Assembly: GCA_946480245.1 (NCBI GenBank) | Contig: CAMLIZ010000124.1 | Coordinates: forward strand, 1 to 13,747 | DNA length: 13,747 nucleotides | Direction of reading: 5' to 3' | Source: an uncultured Pseudomonadota bacterium | GTDB lineage: Bacteria > Pseudomonadota > Gammaproteobacteria > Burkholderiales > Burkholderiaceae | The notes under the pieces: model-generated | The model's input: only the letters and a program-made list of their open reading frames with translations | The model's database searches: none | Told to the model about the DNA's origin: nothing | Position numbers and translations under genes: made by a program | Part shown: positions 1 through 8,257 of the stretch, piece after piece | Numbering within the stretch: position 1 is the stretch's first letter | Layout of the letters: every line of letters starts with the position of its first letter

Positions 1-302
1 GAGTGCATGTAGCGGATCAGCCAGCCCCACGGCACGTCGCGCATGATGTACTCGACCGAGGCGAACGCGAGGTTCGCATCGGGCTTGTAGTTCATCACCA
101 GGAAGATGCCGGTGACGATCTGGAGCACCAGCACCAGCAGCGCAAGCGAGCCGAAGATGTACCAGAAGTTGAAGTTCTTCGGCGCGTAGTACTCGCCGAC
201 GTGCTCGTTGTAGAGCTTGCTCAGCGGGAACCGGTTGTCGATCCAGTTCAGCAGCTTGGCTGCGGCCGGCGCGTCGGGGGAGATCTCTTTGTGTTCAGCC
301 AT
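1..302 (-). CDS. petB: Cytochrome b of the bc1 complex (N-terminal 100 residues, cut by window edge)
   Basis: This is the integral membrane cytochrome b subunit of ubiquinol:cytochrome c reductase, which carries hemes bL and bH and the quinone sites. The visible 100 residues start [10 protein letters not shown]. They contain the amphipathic N-terminal helix region with [12 protein letters not shown], a first membrane helix (about residues 47-70, [20 protein letters not shown]), and the conserved stretch [13 protein letters not shown], whose histidine is expected to be a heme ligand. The reading frame stays open to base 1, so the gene is truncated only by the window. The start is supported by a GAGGTGA ribosome site 6 bases upstream. 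It lies 21 bp downstream of petA on the same strand, the usual petA-petB order. petC would be expected beyond the left edge. Confidence 0.95.
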   Translation of the reverse strand, partial: MAEHKEISPDAPAAAKLLNWIDNRFPLSKLYNEHVGEYYAPKNFNFWYIFGSLALLVLVLQIVTGIFLVMNYKPDANLAFASVEYIMRDVPWGWLIRYMH

Positions 303-323
303 GGTTCGTCACCTCGCGTTCGC

Positions 324-926
324 TCAGGCCTTCTTCTCTTCGCCGATCAACAACTTGGTTGCCGAGAGATAGGTGTACGGCGGCACTTCGAGGTTGTCCG
401 GCGCCGGCTTGTTCTTGAACACGCGACCGGCGAGGTCGAAGGTGGAGCCATGGCACGGACAAAGGAAGCCGCCTTGCCAGTCATCAGGCAGCGAGGGCTG
501 CGCGCCGGGCTGCAGGCGGTCGGAGGGCGAGCAGCCGAGGTGCGTGCAGATGCCCACGACCACCAGGTACTCTGGCTTGAGCGAGCGCCACTCGTTACGC
601 GTTGCCTTCATCGGCGTGAACTCGTCCGGGTGACGCTCGGAATTGGGATCCGCCACCAGAGGATCGGTCTTCTTCAGCGACTCCAGCATCTCCGGCGTGC
701 GACGCAGGATCCACACCGGCTTGCCGCGCCACTCGACCGTCTTCTTCTGACCCGGCTTGATGTCGCTGATGTCGACCTCGACCGGGGCGCCGGCCGCGCG
801 CGCGCGCTCGGACGGCTCGAAGCTGGAGACGAAGGGCACTGCGGTGGCCACGCCACCAACGGCGCCGGCACCACAGGCGATCGCCACCCATGTGCGGCGG
901 CCCTGGTCGACTTGCGGCTTACTCAT
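324..926 (-). CDS. petA: Ubiquinol-cytochrome c reductase iron-sulfur (Rieske) subunit
   Basis: This is the Rieske 2Fe-2S subunit of the bc1 complex, 200 residues, which passes electrons from ubiquinol to cytochrome c1 in the periplasm. Both cluster-binding boxes are intact: CTHLGC (residues 127-132) and CPCHGS (156-161), giving the two Cys and two His ligands plus the disulfide cysteines. The N-terminus has a twin-arginine motif (G-R-R-T-W-V at 9-14) followed by a hydrophobic segment to about residue 33. This is the non-cleaved Tat signal-anchor known for bacterial Rieske proteins, and tatABC is encoded in this same window. I chose the start at 926 because it puts the RR motif near the N-terminus and has an AAGGAT-like ribosome site. 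An in-frame extension to 1007 adds 27 unconvincing residues. It is first in an operon with petB and divergent from mscL. Confidence 0.96.
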   Translation of the reverse strand: MSKPQVDQGRRTWVAIACGAGAVGGVATAVPFVSSFEPSERARAAGAPVEVDISDIKPGQKKTVEWRGKPVWILRRTPEMLESLKKTDPLVADPNSERHPDEFTPMKATRNEWRSLKPEYLVVVGICTHLGCSPSDRLQPGAQPSLPDDWQGGFLCPCHGSTFDLAGRVFKNKPAPDNLEVPPYTYLSATKLLIGEEKKA

Positions 927-1030
927 GAAGAATCCTTGAAAGGTCTTTTCTGATCTGGGGCAACCGAGAATTCTAGCGGACGCGTCAAGGGGCATACTGC
1001 GCAGCATCAGAACGCACTGGAGGGTCCGAG

Positions 1031-1441
1031 ATGAGCTTCTTCTCCGAGTTCAAGCAGTTCGCGGTCAAAGGCAACGTGATGGATCTCGCCGTCGGCGTGA
1101 TCATCGGCGGCGCATTCGGCAAGATCGTGGACTCACTGGTCGGCGACGTCATCATGCCGCTCATCAGCCGTGCGTTTGGCGGTCTCGACTTCTCGAACTA
1201 CTTCATCCCGCTGGCCGGCCAGACCGCCGCCACGCTGGCCGAGGCGAAGAAGCAGGGCGCAGTGTTCGCCTACGGCAACTTCCTCACCGTGGTGCTGAAT
1301 TTCCTGATCCTGGCGCTCGTGATCTTCGTGATGGTGCGCCAGATCAACCGCCTGCGGCATGAAACGCCCCCGCCGCCCCCTGCTGAAGCGCCCGAGGACG
1401 TGCGCCTGCTACGCGAAATCCGGGACGCGCTGCGCAAGTAG
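1031..1441 (+). CDS. mscL: Large-conductance mechanosensitive channel MscL
   Basis: This is a homopentameric inner-membrane channel that opens under membrane tension to release solutes during hypo-osmotic shock. It has 136 residues, the same length as the E. coli protein. The sequence shows the N-terminal amphipathic helix ([15 protein letters not shown]), the pore-lining TM1 with [20 protein letters not shown] (about 18-37), a periplasmic loop (about 50-78), TM2 (about 84-103) and a C-terminal charged helix ([15 protein letters not shown]) after a five-proline stretch. The start is supported by GGAGGG at 1019-1024, 6 bases upstream. It diverges from petA, and two GC-rich hairpins follow the stop. 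It is probably monocistronic. Confidence 0.97.
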   Translation: MSFFSEFKQFAVKGNVMDLAVGVIIGGAFGKIVDSLVGDVIMPLISRAFGGLDFSNYFIPLAGQTAATLAEAKKQGAVFAYGNFLTVVLNFLILALVIFVMVRQINRLRHETPPPPPAEAPEDVRLLREIRDALRK

Positions 1442-1446
1442 CCGCT

Positions 1447-1495
1447 CGGCGGCGCCCGGCCGCCGCCGGCCCCCGCGCCGCGCCGCCGGGGCCGG
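1447..1495 (+). terminator. Tandem GC-rich hairpins after mscL (possible terminator)
   Basis: Two perfect inverted repeats begin 6 bases after the mscL stop. The first has a 7-bp stem (CGGCGGC 1447-1453 with GCCGCCG 1459-1465, 5-base loop). The second has an 8-bp stem (CCGGCCCC 1466-1473 with GGGGCCGG 1488-1495, 14-base loop) followed by ATTTGG. No real T-tract follows, so this is a weak candidate for an intrinsic terminator. Its position at the end of a single gene and before a candidate promoter fits that role. Confidence 0.4.
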
Positions 1496-1512
1496 ATTTG
1501 GCCGCATACTCC

Positions 1513-1539
1513 TGAAGTCCGCGCGCGACCGGCCGATAA
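1513..1539 (+). promoter_or_regulatory. Candidate sigma-28 (FliA) promoter upstream of the DUF1631 gene
   Basis: The exact eight-base sigma-28 -10 element GCCGATAA lies at 1532-1539. Exactly 11 bases upstream, at 1513-1520, is TGAAGTCC, which matches 5 of 8 positions of the consensus -35 TAAAGTTT. The 11-base spacing is the consensus spacing. A transcript would start near 1546, giving a leader of roughly 37 bases before the ATG at 1583. The site is intergenic and correctly oriented. FliA consensus knowledge is from enterobacteria. Use by this organism is inferred, and flagellar genes are not visible in the window. Confidence 0.45.
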
Positions 1540-1582
1540 AGGGAACAGCGCGCCGTGCGTCCGACCACGACCGTCTGGCCCG

Positions 1583-4024
1583 ATGAATCCGCCGCTTCCC
1601 CGTCACCAAGTCGTCTTGCAGGCCGCGTTGCAGCGGGTGAAGCAGGCCGCGCGCCTGGCGGCGGAGCGCTCGGTCGACAGCCTGGGCCTGGCCGCGTTGT
1701 CGGCCATGAGCATCCGTGAACGCGACGACCTGCTGTCAGCCCAGTTCGAGTTGAACAAGCGGCTCGCCGCATTCGCCACCACATTCAACGACACCCTGGA
1801 CCGTCGCGCCGTACGGACGCCTGCCACCACTGCACCCACCACGGCAGGGTCGGGTCGCCTGCCATGGGAGACCTTGAGCCTGGTCGAAGACCACGAGATG
1901 GACGCGCAGGTGCTGGCTGACCGCTTCAGCCTCGCCGTGCAGCACGAGGCCGAATGGGAGTTGCGCGAGCTCGATGCCTACATGGGTTCGCTGCTGCGGC
2001 TTGCCCAACCCGACCGCGAACGCAACCCGTTGCGACCGGAAGTGATCGGACTGGCGCTGGTGACTGCCGCCGATGCGGTGTCGGAGCGCCCCGAGGTGCG
2101 TCGCGTACTGGTCAAGGAACTCGGCCGTGCGTTGACCAGCCTGATGCGCACCGCCTACGCCGACGTGCTCACCGACTTGCGCGGTGCCGGCGTGCAGCCG
2201 CTCAGCCTGGCGCTGCGTACCAGCACCGGCGGCCACAGCACGAACTCCGGCTACTACGCGGGCGATCCGAACGCCGGGGACACGTTGGGCCTGCCCACTT
2301 CCGGAGACATGCCGCTGGACACGCACGGCGGCGGCGGCGGGTTTGCTGGCTCCGGCGGTTCCAGCGGTGGCAGCCACTTCGGCAGCACCGGCCGGCCCGG
2401 CTTCGGACCCACCAGCCGCTCAGGCCAGGGCAGCCAGTGGGGCGGCGGCGGCGGCGGACCACGCGGCGCCACCTTTGGTCAGGTGGATCCGCAGCTGATG
2501 CACCTGATCCGGCGGCTCGCCTTCGTCGGCAACGTGGAGGCCGCCAGCACTGGCAGTGGCGGCGAGGCCTTCCGCGGCAGCGGCCTGGGTACCCATACGC
2601 AGCCGGCCGGCTTCGTGCTGCCGAACCTGATCGTGCAGCACCGCGACGAGCTGCGTCAGGCCAGCAGTGGCGCGCTCGATCACATGGTGATCGACGTCGT
2701 CGGCAGCCTGTTCGACCAGATCCTCTCCGACCCCAAGGTGCCGCCACAGATGGCGCGCCAGATCGCGCGGCTGCAGCTGCCGGTCCTGCGCGTGGCGCTG
2801 GGCGACGTCACCTTCTTCTCGTCGCGCCGCCATCCGGTGCGGCGATTCGTGAACCGCATCGCTTCGCTGGCGTGCGCGTTCGACGACTTCTCGGAAGGTC
2901 CTGGCCAGCATTTTCTCGGCCTCGTGAAGGAACTGGTGCAGGAGATCGTCGGCGGCGACTTCGACCAGATGGAGGTCTACGAAGCCAAGCTGCAGGCGCT
3001 CGAGGATTTCATCGCCAAGCAGGCCGAGGAGGAGGTTCAGGAGCACGGCAACCCGGCCGAGCTGCTGGAACGCAAGGAAACCGAGCTGCTGCAGCAGCAG
3101 CGCTACATGCAGCAGCTGCAGGCCGCGCTGGCCGCAGTGGAGATGCAGGATTTCCTGCGCGACTTTCTCTCGCAGGTCTGGAGCCAGGCCATCGCGCAGG
3201 CCCAGCGCAAGGACGCCACGGGCAACTTGGCCAACAAGCTGCGCCGCGCCGGACGCGACCTCGTGATGAGCGTGCAGCCCAAGGGCACGCCGGCCGAGCG
3301 GAAGGCCTTCCTGCTGCAGCTGCCGCAGATGATGAAGGACCTCAACGAGGGCCTGGCCGCCATCGGCTGGCCGGAGCCCGCGAAGAAGGCCTTCTTTGCA
3401 CAGCTGCTGCCCGCGCACGCGGAGTCGCTGAAGGGCCAGTCGATGCGTCAGCTCGACTACAACCTGCTGGTCAAGCAGCTCGACGCCATCCTCGGCGCAC
3501 CGATGCCCAAGCCGGGCGAGCTGCCGCCTGCCGGCGTGCTGCCCGTGCTGGACCAGGTGGTGCCGGACATGAGCTTCACGCCCGAGGAGGCACAGCGTGT
3601 CGGCCTCGTGGCAGAGCAGGCGGTGGACTGGAGCGGCGAGGTCGACATCGACCTCACGGCCGAGCCCGAACTCACCGAGGTCGACATCAACATCGACGGA
3701 CTGCCGGCGCCCGAACCGGTAGAGCCGACGCGCGGCGCATCGCTGGTCGACCACGTGCAGATCGGCTTCGCGTACCGCATGCACATCGAGGGCCAGTGGC
3801 AGAAGGTGCGCCTGAGCTACATGAGCCCCGGGCGCGCGTTCTTCGTATTCACGCGCGGACGCAAGCACCAGCAGACGATCTCGCTCACGCACCGCATGCT
3901 GGTGCGACTGTGCGAAACCGGACGGCTGCAGGCCTTCGAGAACGCCTACCTGATCGAGCGCGCCACCGCACGCGCGCGCCGCCAGCTGGCCGAGCTGGGC
4001 GCCGCACGCACCACGCGCCACTGA
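1583..4024 (+). CDS. DUF1631 family protein of unknown function
   Basis: This large soluble protein (813 residues) is of the DUF1631 type widespread in beta- and gammaproteobacteria. No enzymatic motif is evident. The order is: an alpha-helical N-terminal region (1-75); a helical region with LSLVEDHEMDAQVLADRFS (98-116) and NPLRPEVI (148-155); a glycine/serine-rich low-complexity linker (about 246-293); a second helical region containing a Gln/Glu-rich coiled-coil-like stretch (about 465-535); an acidic linker with repeated V-D-I-D type motifs (about 682-716); and a compact C-terminal domain (about 720-805) containing VRLSYMSPGRAFFVFTRGR. I recognise the family from the start and the C-terminal domain. 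No signal peptide or membrane helix is seen. A strong ribosome site is lacking before 1583. A FliA-like promoter lies upstream. The 3' end converges on the pdxA-family gene with 4 bp between the stops. Confidence 0.85.
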   Translation: MNPPLPRHQVVLQAALQRVKQAARLAAERSVDSLGLAALSAMSIRERDDLLSAQFELNKRLAAFATTFNDTLDRRAVRTPATTAPTTAGSGRLPWETLSLVEDHEMDAQVLADRFSLAVQHEAEWELRELDAYMGSLLRLAQPDRERNPLRPEVIGLALVTAADAVSERPEVRRVLVKELGRALTSLMRTAYADVLTDLRGAGVQPLSLALRTSTGGHSTNSGYYAGDPNAGDTLGLPTSGDMPLDTHGGGGGFAGSGGSSGGSHFGSTGRPGFGPTSRSGQGSQWGGGGGGPRGATFGQVDPQLMHLIRRLAFVGNVEAASTGSGGEAFRGSGLGTHTQPAGFVLPNLIVQHRDELRQASSGALDHMVIDVVGSLFDQILSDPKVPPQMARQIARLQLPVLRVALGDVTFFSSRRHPVRRFVNRIASLACAFDDFSEGPGQHFLGLVKELVQEIVGGDFDQMEVYEAKLQALEDFIAKQAEEEVQEHGNPAELLERKETELLQQQRYMQQLQAALAAVEMQDFLRDFLSQVWSQAIAQAQRKDATGNLANKLRRAGRDLVMSVQPKGTPAERKAFLLQLPQMMKDLNEGLAAIGWPEPAKKAFFAQLLPAHAESLKGQSMRQLDYNLLVKQLDAILGAPMPKPGELPPAGVLPVLDQVVPDMSFTPEEAQRVGLVAEQAVDWSGEVDIDLTAEPELTEVDINIDGLPAPEPVEPTRGASLVDHVQIGFAYRMHIEGQWQKVRLSYMSPGRAFFVFTRGRKHQQTISLTHRMLVRLCETGRLQAFENAYLIERATARARRQLAELGAARTTRH
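2327..2457 (+). repeat. Two GGC triplet tracts in a Gly-rich linker
   Basis: Near-perfect GGC runs occur at 2327-2341 and 2439-2457. They encode GGGGG-type runs at both ends of a Gly/Ser-rich linker in the DUF1631 protein. The intervening bases encode alternating Gly/Ser with Phe and Pro. Triplet slippage would change linker length without breaking the frame. Confidence 0.6.
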
Positions 4025-4028
4025 AGCA

Positions 4029-5066
4029 TCATGCCTGCGCCAGACGGCGCGCCATGCGCCATGCCGCCTGCAAGCTTGCCGGGTCGGCCTTTCCGGTACC
4101 CGCGATGTCGAACGCCGTGCCGTGGTCGGGGCTCGTGCGCACGAACGGCAAGCCCAGCGTCACGTTCACGCCCTGCTCCACGCCAAGGTACTTGACAGGT
4201 ATCAAGCCGTGGTCATGCGTCATGGCCACGACGATGTCGAACTCACCCGGGTGCGCAGGTGGCGCATTGCGTGCGCGCATGAACACGGTGTCGGGTGCAT
4301 AAGGCCCACGGGCGTCGATGCCCTCCGCGCGTGCGGCCTGCACCGCAGGCCCGATGATGCGCACCTCCTCGTCGCCGAACAGCCCACCCTCGCCGGCATG
4401 CGGGTTGAGCCCGGCCACCGCGATGCGCGGCGCGCGCTCGCCCCAGGCTGCGGCAGCGCGGTGCGCGATGTGCAGCGTCTGCAGCACCGCATCGAACGTC
4501 ACGTGCTCGATCGCGCTGCGCAGCGACATGTGGATCGTCACCAGCACAGTGCGCAATTCGTCGTTGGCCAGCATCATGCGCACCGGTGGCGCCTCGGCAT
4601 CGTCACCTGCAGCGAGGGCCTGCAACATTTCCGTATGGCCTGGATAAGGCACGCCGGCTGCGGCCAGGGCCTCCTTGTGCACTGGCGCAGTGACGATGCC
4701 CGCCACTTCGCCCGCCATTGCCGCTCGCGCCGCCGCCTCGATGCAGCGTGCGGCGGCGGCTCCTGCTGACGCTGCCACCTGGCCCATCGGCAGCGCGTCG
4801 AGCCCGTGTACGAGGCCCGGTGGCTGCCATACCGGCAAGCTGCCCGCCGGGGCTAGCGCCGCTTCTGAAAGACTGTCGAGCTGCAGCACAGGCAGCTGCA
4901 GGCCCAGCTGGCGCGCGGCACGCCGCATCACGCCCACATCGCCCACCACCACACTGCCCGGCGCCTGACCGGCTGCCACGCTGCGCAGCACGATCTCCGG
5001 CCCAATGCCACAGGGATCGCCCATGGTGATGGCCAACAAGGAAGCGGCGGCGGGGCGAGCAGTCAT
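4029..5066 (-). CDS. pdxA: 4-hydroxythreonine-4-phosphate dehydrogenase family protein (PdxA or PdxA2-like)
   Basis: This is an NAD-dependent, metal-dependent decarboxylating dehydrogenase of the PdxA family, 345 residues. In pyridoxal phosphate synthesis it oxidises 4-phosphohydroxy-L-threonine. Family motifs are clear: ITMGDPCGIGPEI (13-25), APVHKEAL (127-134), PGHTEM with the substrate-contacting His-Thr (142-147), the three metal histidines in TIHMS (H179), LNPHAGEGG (H223) and MTHDHG (H284), GPYAPDTVF (254-262) and the C-terminal VNVTLGLPFVRTSPDHGT. The third box reads HDHG, where the E. coli enzyme has HDQG. The gene is not beside surA/ksgA, the common pdxA setting, so a paralogue of the PdxA2 type acting on another phosphorylated four-carbon acid is possible. 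The start at 5066 places the GDP motif close to the N-terminus. The in-frame extension to 5174 would run over the divergent gene's ribosome site. Confidence 0.85.
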   Translation of the reverse strand: MTARPAAASLLAITMGDPCGIGPEIVLRSVAAGQAPGSVVVGDVGVMRRAARQLGLQLPVLQLDSLSEAALAPAGSLPVWQPPGLVHGLDALPMGQVAASAGAAAARCIEAAARAAMAGEVAGIVTAPVHKEALAAAGVPYPGHTEMLQALAAGDDAEAPPVRMMLANDELRTVLVTIHMSLRSAIEHVTFDAVLQTLHIAHRAAAAWGERAPRIAVAGLNPHAGEGGLFGDEEVRIIGPAVQAARAEGIDARGPYAPDTVFMRARNAPPAHPGEFDIVVAMTHDHGLIPVKYLGVEQGVNVTLGLPFVRTSPDHGTAFDIAGTGKADPASLQAAWRMARRLAQA

Positions 5067-5150
5067 CGCGGCATTGTGCGGCGCGCGCACGCTGCTTGCA
5101 GGACCACTGCTCAGGTCACCCCCGTGGCGCGGCATCCGTTTGATCGTCAG

Positions 5151-5156
5151 AAGGAG
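5151..5156 (+). promoter_or_regulatory. Ribosome binding site fixing the OMP gene start
   Basis: AAGGAG lies 6 bases before ATG 5163. It selects this start over the in-frame ATG at 5076, whose extra 29 residues would hide the signal peptide. Confidence 0.8.
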
Positions 5157-5162
5157 CAGTAC

Positions 5163-5729
5163 ATGACGAAACATTTCCCCTTGCGAGCTTCTCGTTTCCT
5201 GGCCGTGCTGGCACTTGGCGCGGCCACGGGACTACCTGTTTGTGCCCAGTCAGGCGAAGGGCTGCAGGCGCCGCATGCCTACGCCGGTGTCAGCGCCGGA
5301 AAACCCGACTGGCAGGCCAACAACTTTGGCAGCGTGCTCGATGGCTCCAACGGCGGTGCCGGCTACAAGCTGTATGGCGGCTATGCAATCACGCCGAACT
5401 TTGGGGTGGAACTGGGCTGGGTCTGGCTCGGCCGGCTGAGCGGCAATGGCGCCGACGCCAAGGCCGATGGCCCCTTCCTGGACGCGGTGGCTACCTTGCC
5501 AGTGAACCCGAAATGGTCGGTGCTCGGCCGCCTGGGCGTGGCCAACGAGCGCGTGCGCCTGCCCGAAGGAAGCGAGCGCGGCACCGACGTGACGGGCGGA
5601 CTGGGCGTGCAGTACAACTTGTCATCCACCATGGGCATACGCGCGGAGTGGGAGCGCTACGGCCTCAAGGCCTTTGGCGAGAAGCCCAAGGTCGACCTGT
5701 ACAGCGTCGGCCTGAACGTCGCGTTCTGA
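5163..5729 (+). CDS. Small outer-membrane beta-barrel protein (OmpA/OmpX-like porin family)
   Basis: A 188-residue predicted outer-membrane protein. Residues 1-28 form a Sec signal peptide: basic start, hydrophobic core FLAVLALGAATGLPV, and a probable cleavage after V-C-A at 28. The mature part has alternating beta-strand patterns typical of an eight-stranded barrel: AYAGVSAGKP, YKLYGGYAITPNFGVELGWV, WSVLGRLGVANERV, DVTGGLGVQYNLSSTMGIRAEWERY and a final DLYSVGLNVAF ending in phenylalanine, the usual BAM targeting end. There is no C-terminal OmpA peptidoglycan-binding domain, so it is only the barrel. The exact role is unknown. It diverges from the pdxA-family gene with 96 bp between, and the protease gene follows after 97 bp on the same strand. 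Confidence 0.85.
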   Translation: MTKHFPLRASRFLAVLALGAATGLPVCAQSGEGLQAPHAYAGVSAGKPDWQANNFGSVLDGSNGGAGYKLYGGYAITPNFGVELGWVWLGRLSGNGADAKADGPFLDAVATLPVNPKWSVLGRLGVANERVRLPEGSERGTDVTGGLGVQYNLSSTMGIRAEWERYGLKAFGEKPKVDLYSVGLNVAF

Positions 5730-5740
5730 CACTCCATAAT
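5712..5740 (+). promoter_or_regulatory. Weak sigma-70-like promoter before the protease gene
   Basis: CATAAT (5735-5740) matches the -10 hexamer at 5 of 6 positions and stands out in GC-rich DNA. The -35 at 17-base spacing, CTGAAC (5712-5717), matches only 3 of 6 and lies inside the end of the OMP gene. This is suggestive only. Confidence 0.2.
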
Positions 5741-5826
5741 CTGCGGAGCGCTCACCGCCAGAAGCGGGTTCAGGTTGGCATCGGGTTCGATGCAGGCGAC
5801 TGGCATGGTGGAAGAGGCGCTCCAAC

Positions 5827-6987
<1,161 letters not shown>

Positions 6988-6990
6988 CGA

Positions 6991-7006
6991 GCGCCGCGGG
7001 CGGCGC
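6991..7006. terminator. Hairpin between converging protease and tatC genes
   Basis: GCGCCG (6991-6996) pairs perfectly with CGGCGC (7001-7006) around a CGGG loop. It sits in the 21-bp gap between the two converging stop codons. There is no T-tract on either strand, so bidirectional termination is plausible but unproven. Confidence 0.35.
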
Positions 7007-7008
7007 GA

Positions 7009-7788
7009 TCAGGCTTCGGCGTCTTCCGGCGCCTTGGTGTGCTTGATGAAGATCTGCGCGGCCCAGATGCCCACCTCGTACAGCAGCACCATGGGGATCG
7101 CCAGGGACAGCTGCGACACCACGTCGGGCGGCGTGAGCACCGCCGCCACAATGAAGGCGAGCACGATGAAGTACGAGCGGAAGCTGCGCAGCTTCTCGAC
7201 ACTGACGACGCCCACCCGCGCCAGCACCACCACCGCCACCGGCACCTCGAATGCAGCGCCGAAGGCGAGGAACATCGTGAGGACGAAGCCGAGGTAGGCC
7301 TCGATGTCGGGCGCCGCGGTGATGCTTTTGGGTGCGAAGCTCTGGATGAAGTGAAACACCTTGCCGAACACGAAGAAGTAGCAGAACGCCACGCCGAGCA
7401 GGAACAGCAACGTGCTGGAAACCACCAGCGGCAGCACCAGCTTCTTCTCGTGGCTGTACAGGCCAGGCGCCACGAACGCCCACAGCTGGTAAAGCACCAC
7501 GGGCAGCGCCAGCAGCAGCGCCGCCAACAGCGTGATCTTCAGCGGCACGAGGAACGGCGAGATCACGTTGGTCGCGATCAGCGTGGCGCCTTTGGGCAAG
7601 GTAGCCACCAGGGGCGCGGCCAGCAGGTCGTACAAGCCACCGGGCGACGGCCAGATGCACAGTACCGCAAAGGCAATGCCGATCGCGATCACCGCGCGGA
7701 TGAGCCGGTCGCGCAATTCGATCAGGTGCGCGACGAAAGGCTGCTCGGTGCCCTCGAGTTCGTCGGGGCCGGGGTTGGGTGCGCTCAT
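7009..7788 (-). CDS. tatC: Sec-independent protein translocase subunit TatC
   Basis: TatC is the polytopic inner-membrane receptor of the Tat system and recognises twin-arginine signal peptides together with TatB. It has 259 residues (E. coli 258). Family marks are the N-terminal FVAHLIELRDRLIRAV (18-33), the first periplasmic and cytoplasmic loop motif FVAPGLYSHEKK with the signal-binding glutamate equivalent (E114), and FRSYFIVLAFIVAAVLTPPD (203-222) in the later helices. Six membrane segments are visible. The start at 7788 matches family N-termini. The 61-residue in-frame extension to 7971 lies over tatB and was rejected. The start follows the tatB stop by 4 bp, so it is the last gene of tatABC and of the whole minus-strand train. 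Confidence 0.97.
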   Translation of the reverse strand: MSAPNPGPDELEGTEQPFVAHLIELRDRLIRAVIAIGIAFAVLCIWPSPGGLYDLLAAPLVATLPKGATLIATNVISPFLVPLKITLLAALLLALPVVLYQLWAFVAPGLYSHEKKLVLPLVVSSTLLFLLGVAFCYFFVFGKVFHFIQSFAPKSITAAPDIEAYLGFVLTMFLAFGAAFEVPVAVVVLARVGVVSVEKLRSFRSYFIVLAFIVAAVLTPPDVVSQLSLAIPMVLLYEVGIWAAQIFIKHTKAPEDAEA

Positions 7789-7792
7789 CGCT

Positions 7793-8257
7793 TCAAGGCC
7801 GGCGCGGCGGACGGAAACGGGCCACACGCGCCGCCCCGGACTGCGCGTGCGTGCGCACGCCGTTGCGCTGCTTGTACCACTGCGGCACCGCTGCGCGCTT
7901 GACGCGCCAGTTCTTCTTGGGCCGCTTGTAGGCCGTGCCGGCGCCGATGGAAGGCATCGGCTCGAAAGCACTTGCCTCGTTCCAGGTCTGTTGCATGTCG
8001 CTGGCGGCCTCGTGGATCTCGCGGCTCACGTTGTTGTGCACGTCGCGCGCGGCGTCCTCGAACTCGGTCTTCATCTTCTTCAGCTCTTCGAGTTCGATCG
8101 AGCGGTTGACCTCGGCTTTCACCTCGGCCACGTAGCGCTGCGCGCGGCCGATCATGTGGCCGACGGTGCGCGCGACTCGCGGTAGCTTCTCCGGCCCGAT
8201 GACGATCAACGCCACCGCGCCGATCAGCGCCAGCTTGTCGAAGCCGAAATCGATCAC
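7793..8257 (-). CDS. tatB: Sec-independent protein translocase subunit TatB
   Basis: TatB partners TatC in the Tat receptor complex. It has 154 residues. The short N-terminal membrane helix and hinge are clear ([20 protein letters not shown], then [16 protein letters not shown]), followed by an amphipathic and charged helix (about 33-70). The C-terminal tail is strongly basic ([20 protein letters not shown] and onward, ending RPPRRP), a style I associate with betaproteobacterial TatB. The start codon is GTG at 8257. Its GTGA overlaps the tatA stop by 4 bases, and no in-frame ATG precedes the family start, so translational coupling to tatA is likely. An upstream extension to 8485 would run inside tatA and is rejected. 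Confidence 0.95.
   Translation of the reverse strand: MIDFGFDKLALIGAVALIVIGPEKLPRVARTVGHMIGRAQRYVAEVKAEVNRSIELEELKKMKTEFEDAARDVHNNVSREIHEAASDMQQTWNEASAFEPMPSIGAGTAYKRPKKNWRVKRAAVPQWYKQRNGVRTHAQSGAARVARFRPPRRP

Noticed and set aside
3..953. 316-codon plus-strand open frame at the left edge
   Set aside because: It is antisense to petA and petB, which have unmistakable Rieske and cytochrome b motifs.
983..988. TTGACG on the minus strand as a -35 for petA
   Set aside because: No acceptable -10 hexamer occurs at 16-18 bases spacing, and TAGAAT is only 7 bases away.
927..1007. N-terminal extension of petA to an ATG at 1007
   Set aside because: It would bury the twin-arginine signal 36 residues in. 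The ATG at 926 has a ribosome site and matches family N-termini.
2420..4021. 533-codon open frame on the minus strand opposite the DUF1631 gene
   Set aside because: It is antisense to a recognisable protein. Its product is an Arg/His/Leu/Gln-rich composition typical of shadow frames in GC-rich DNA, with no family resemblance.
1954..4302. 782-codon open frame on the plus strand in another frame
   Set aside because: It overlaps the DUF1631 gene and the end of the pdxA-family gene. It encodes Arg/Ala/Gly-rich nonsense without motifs.
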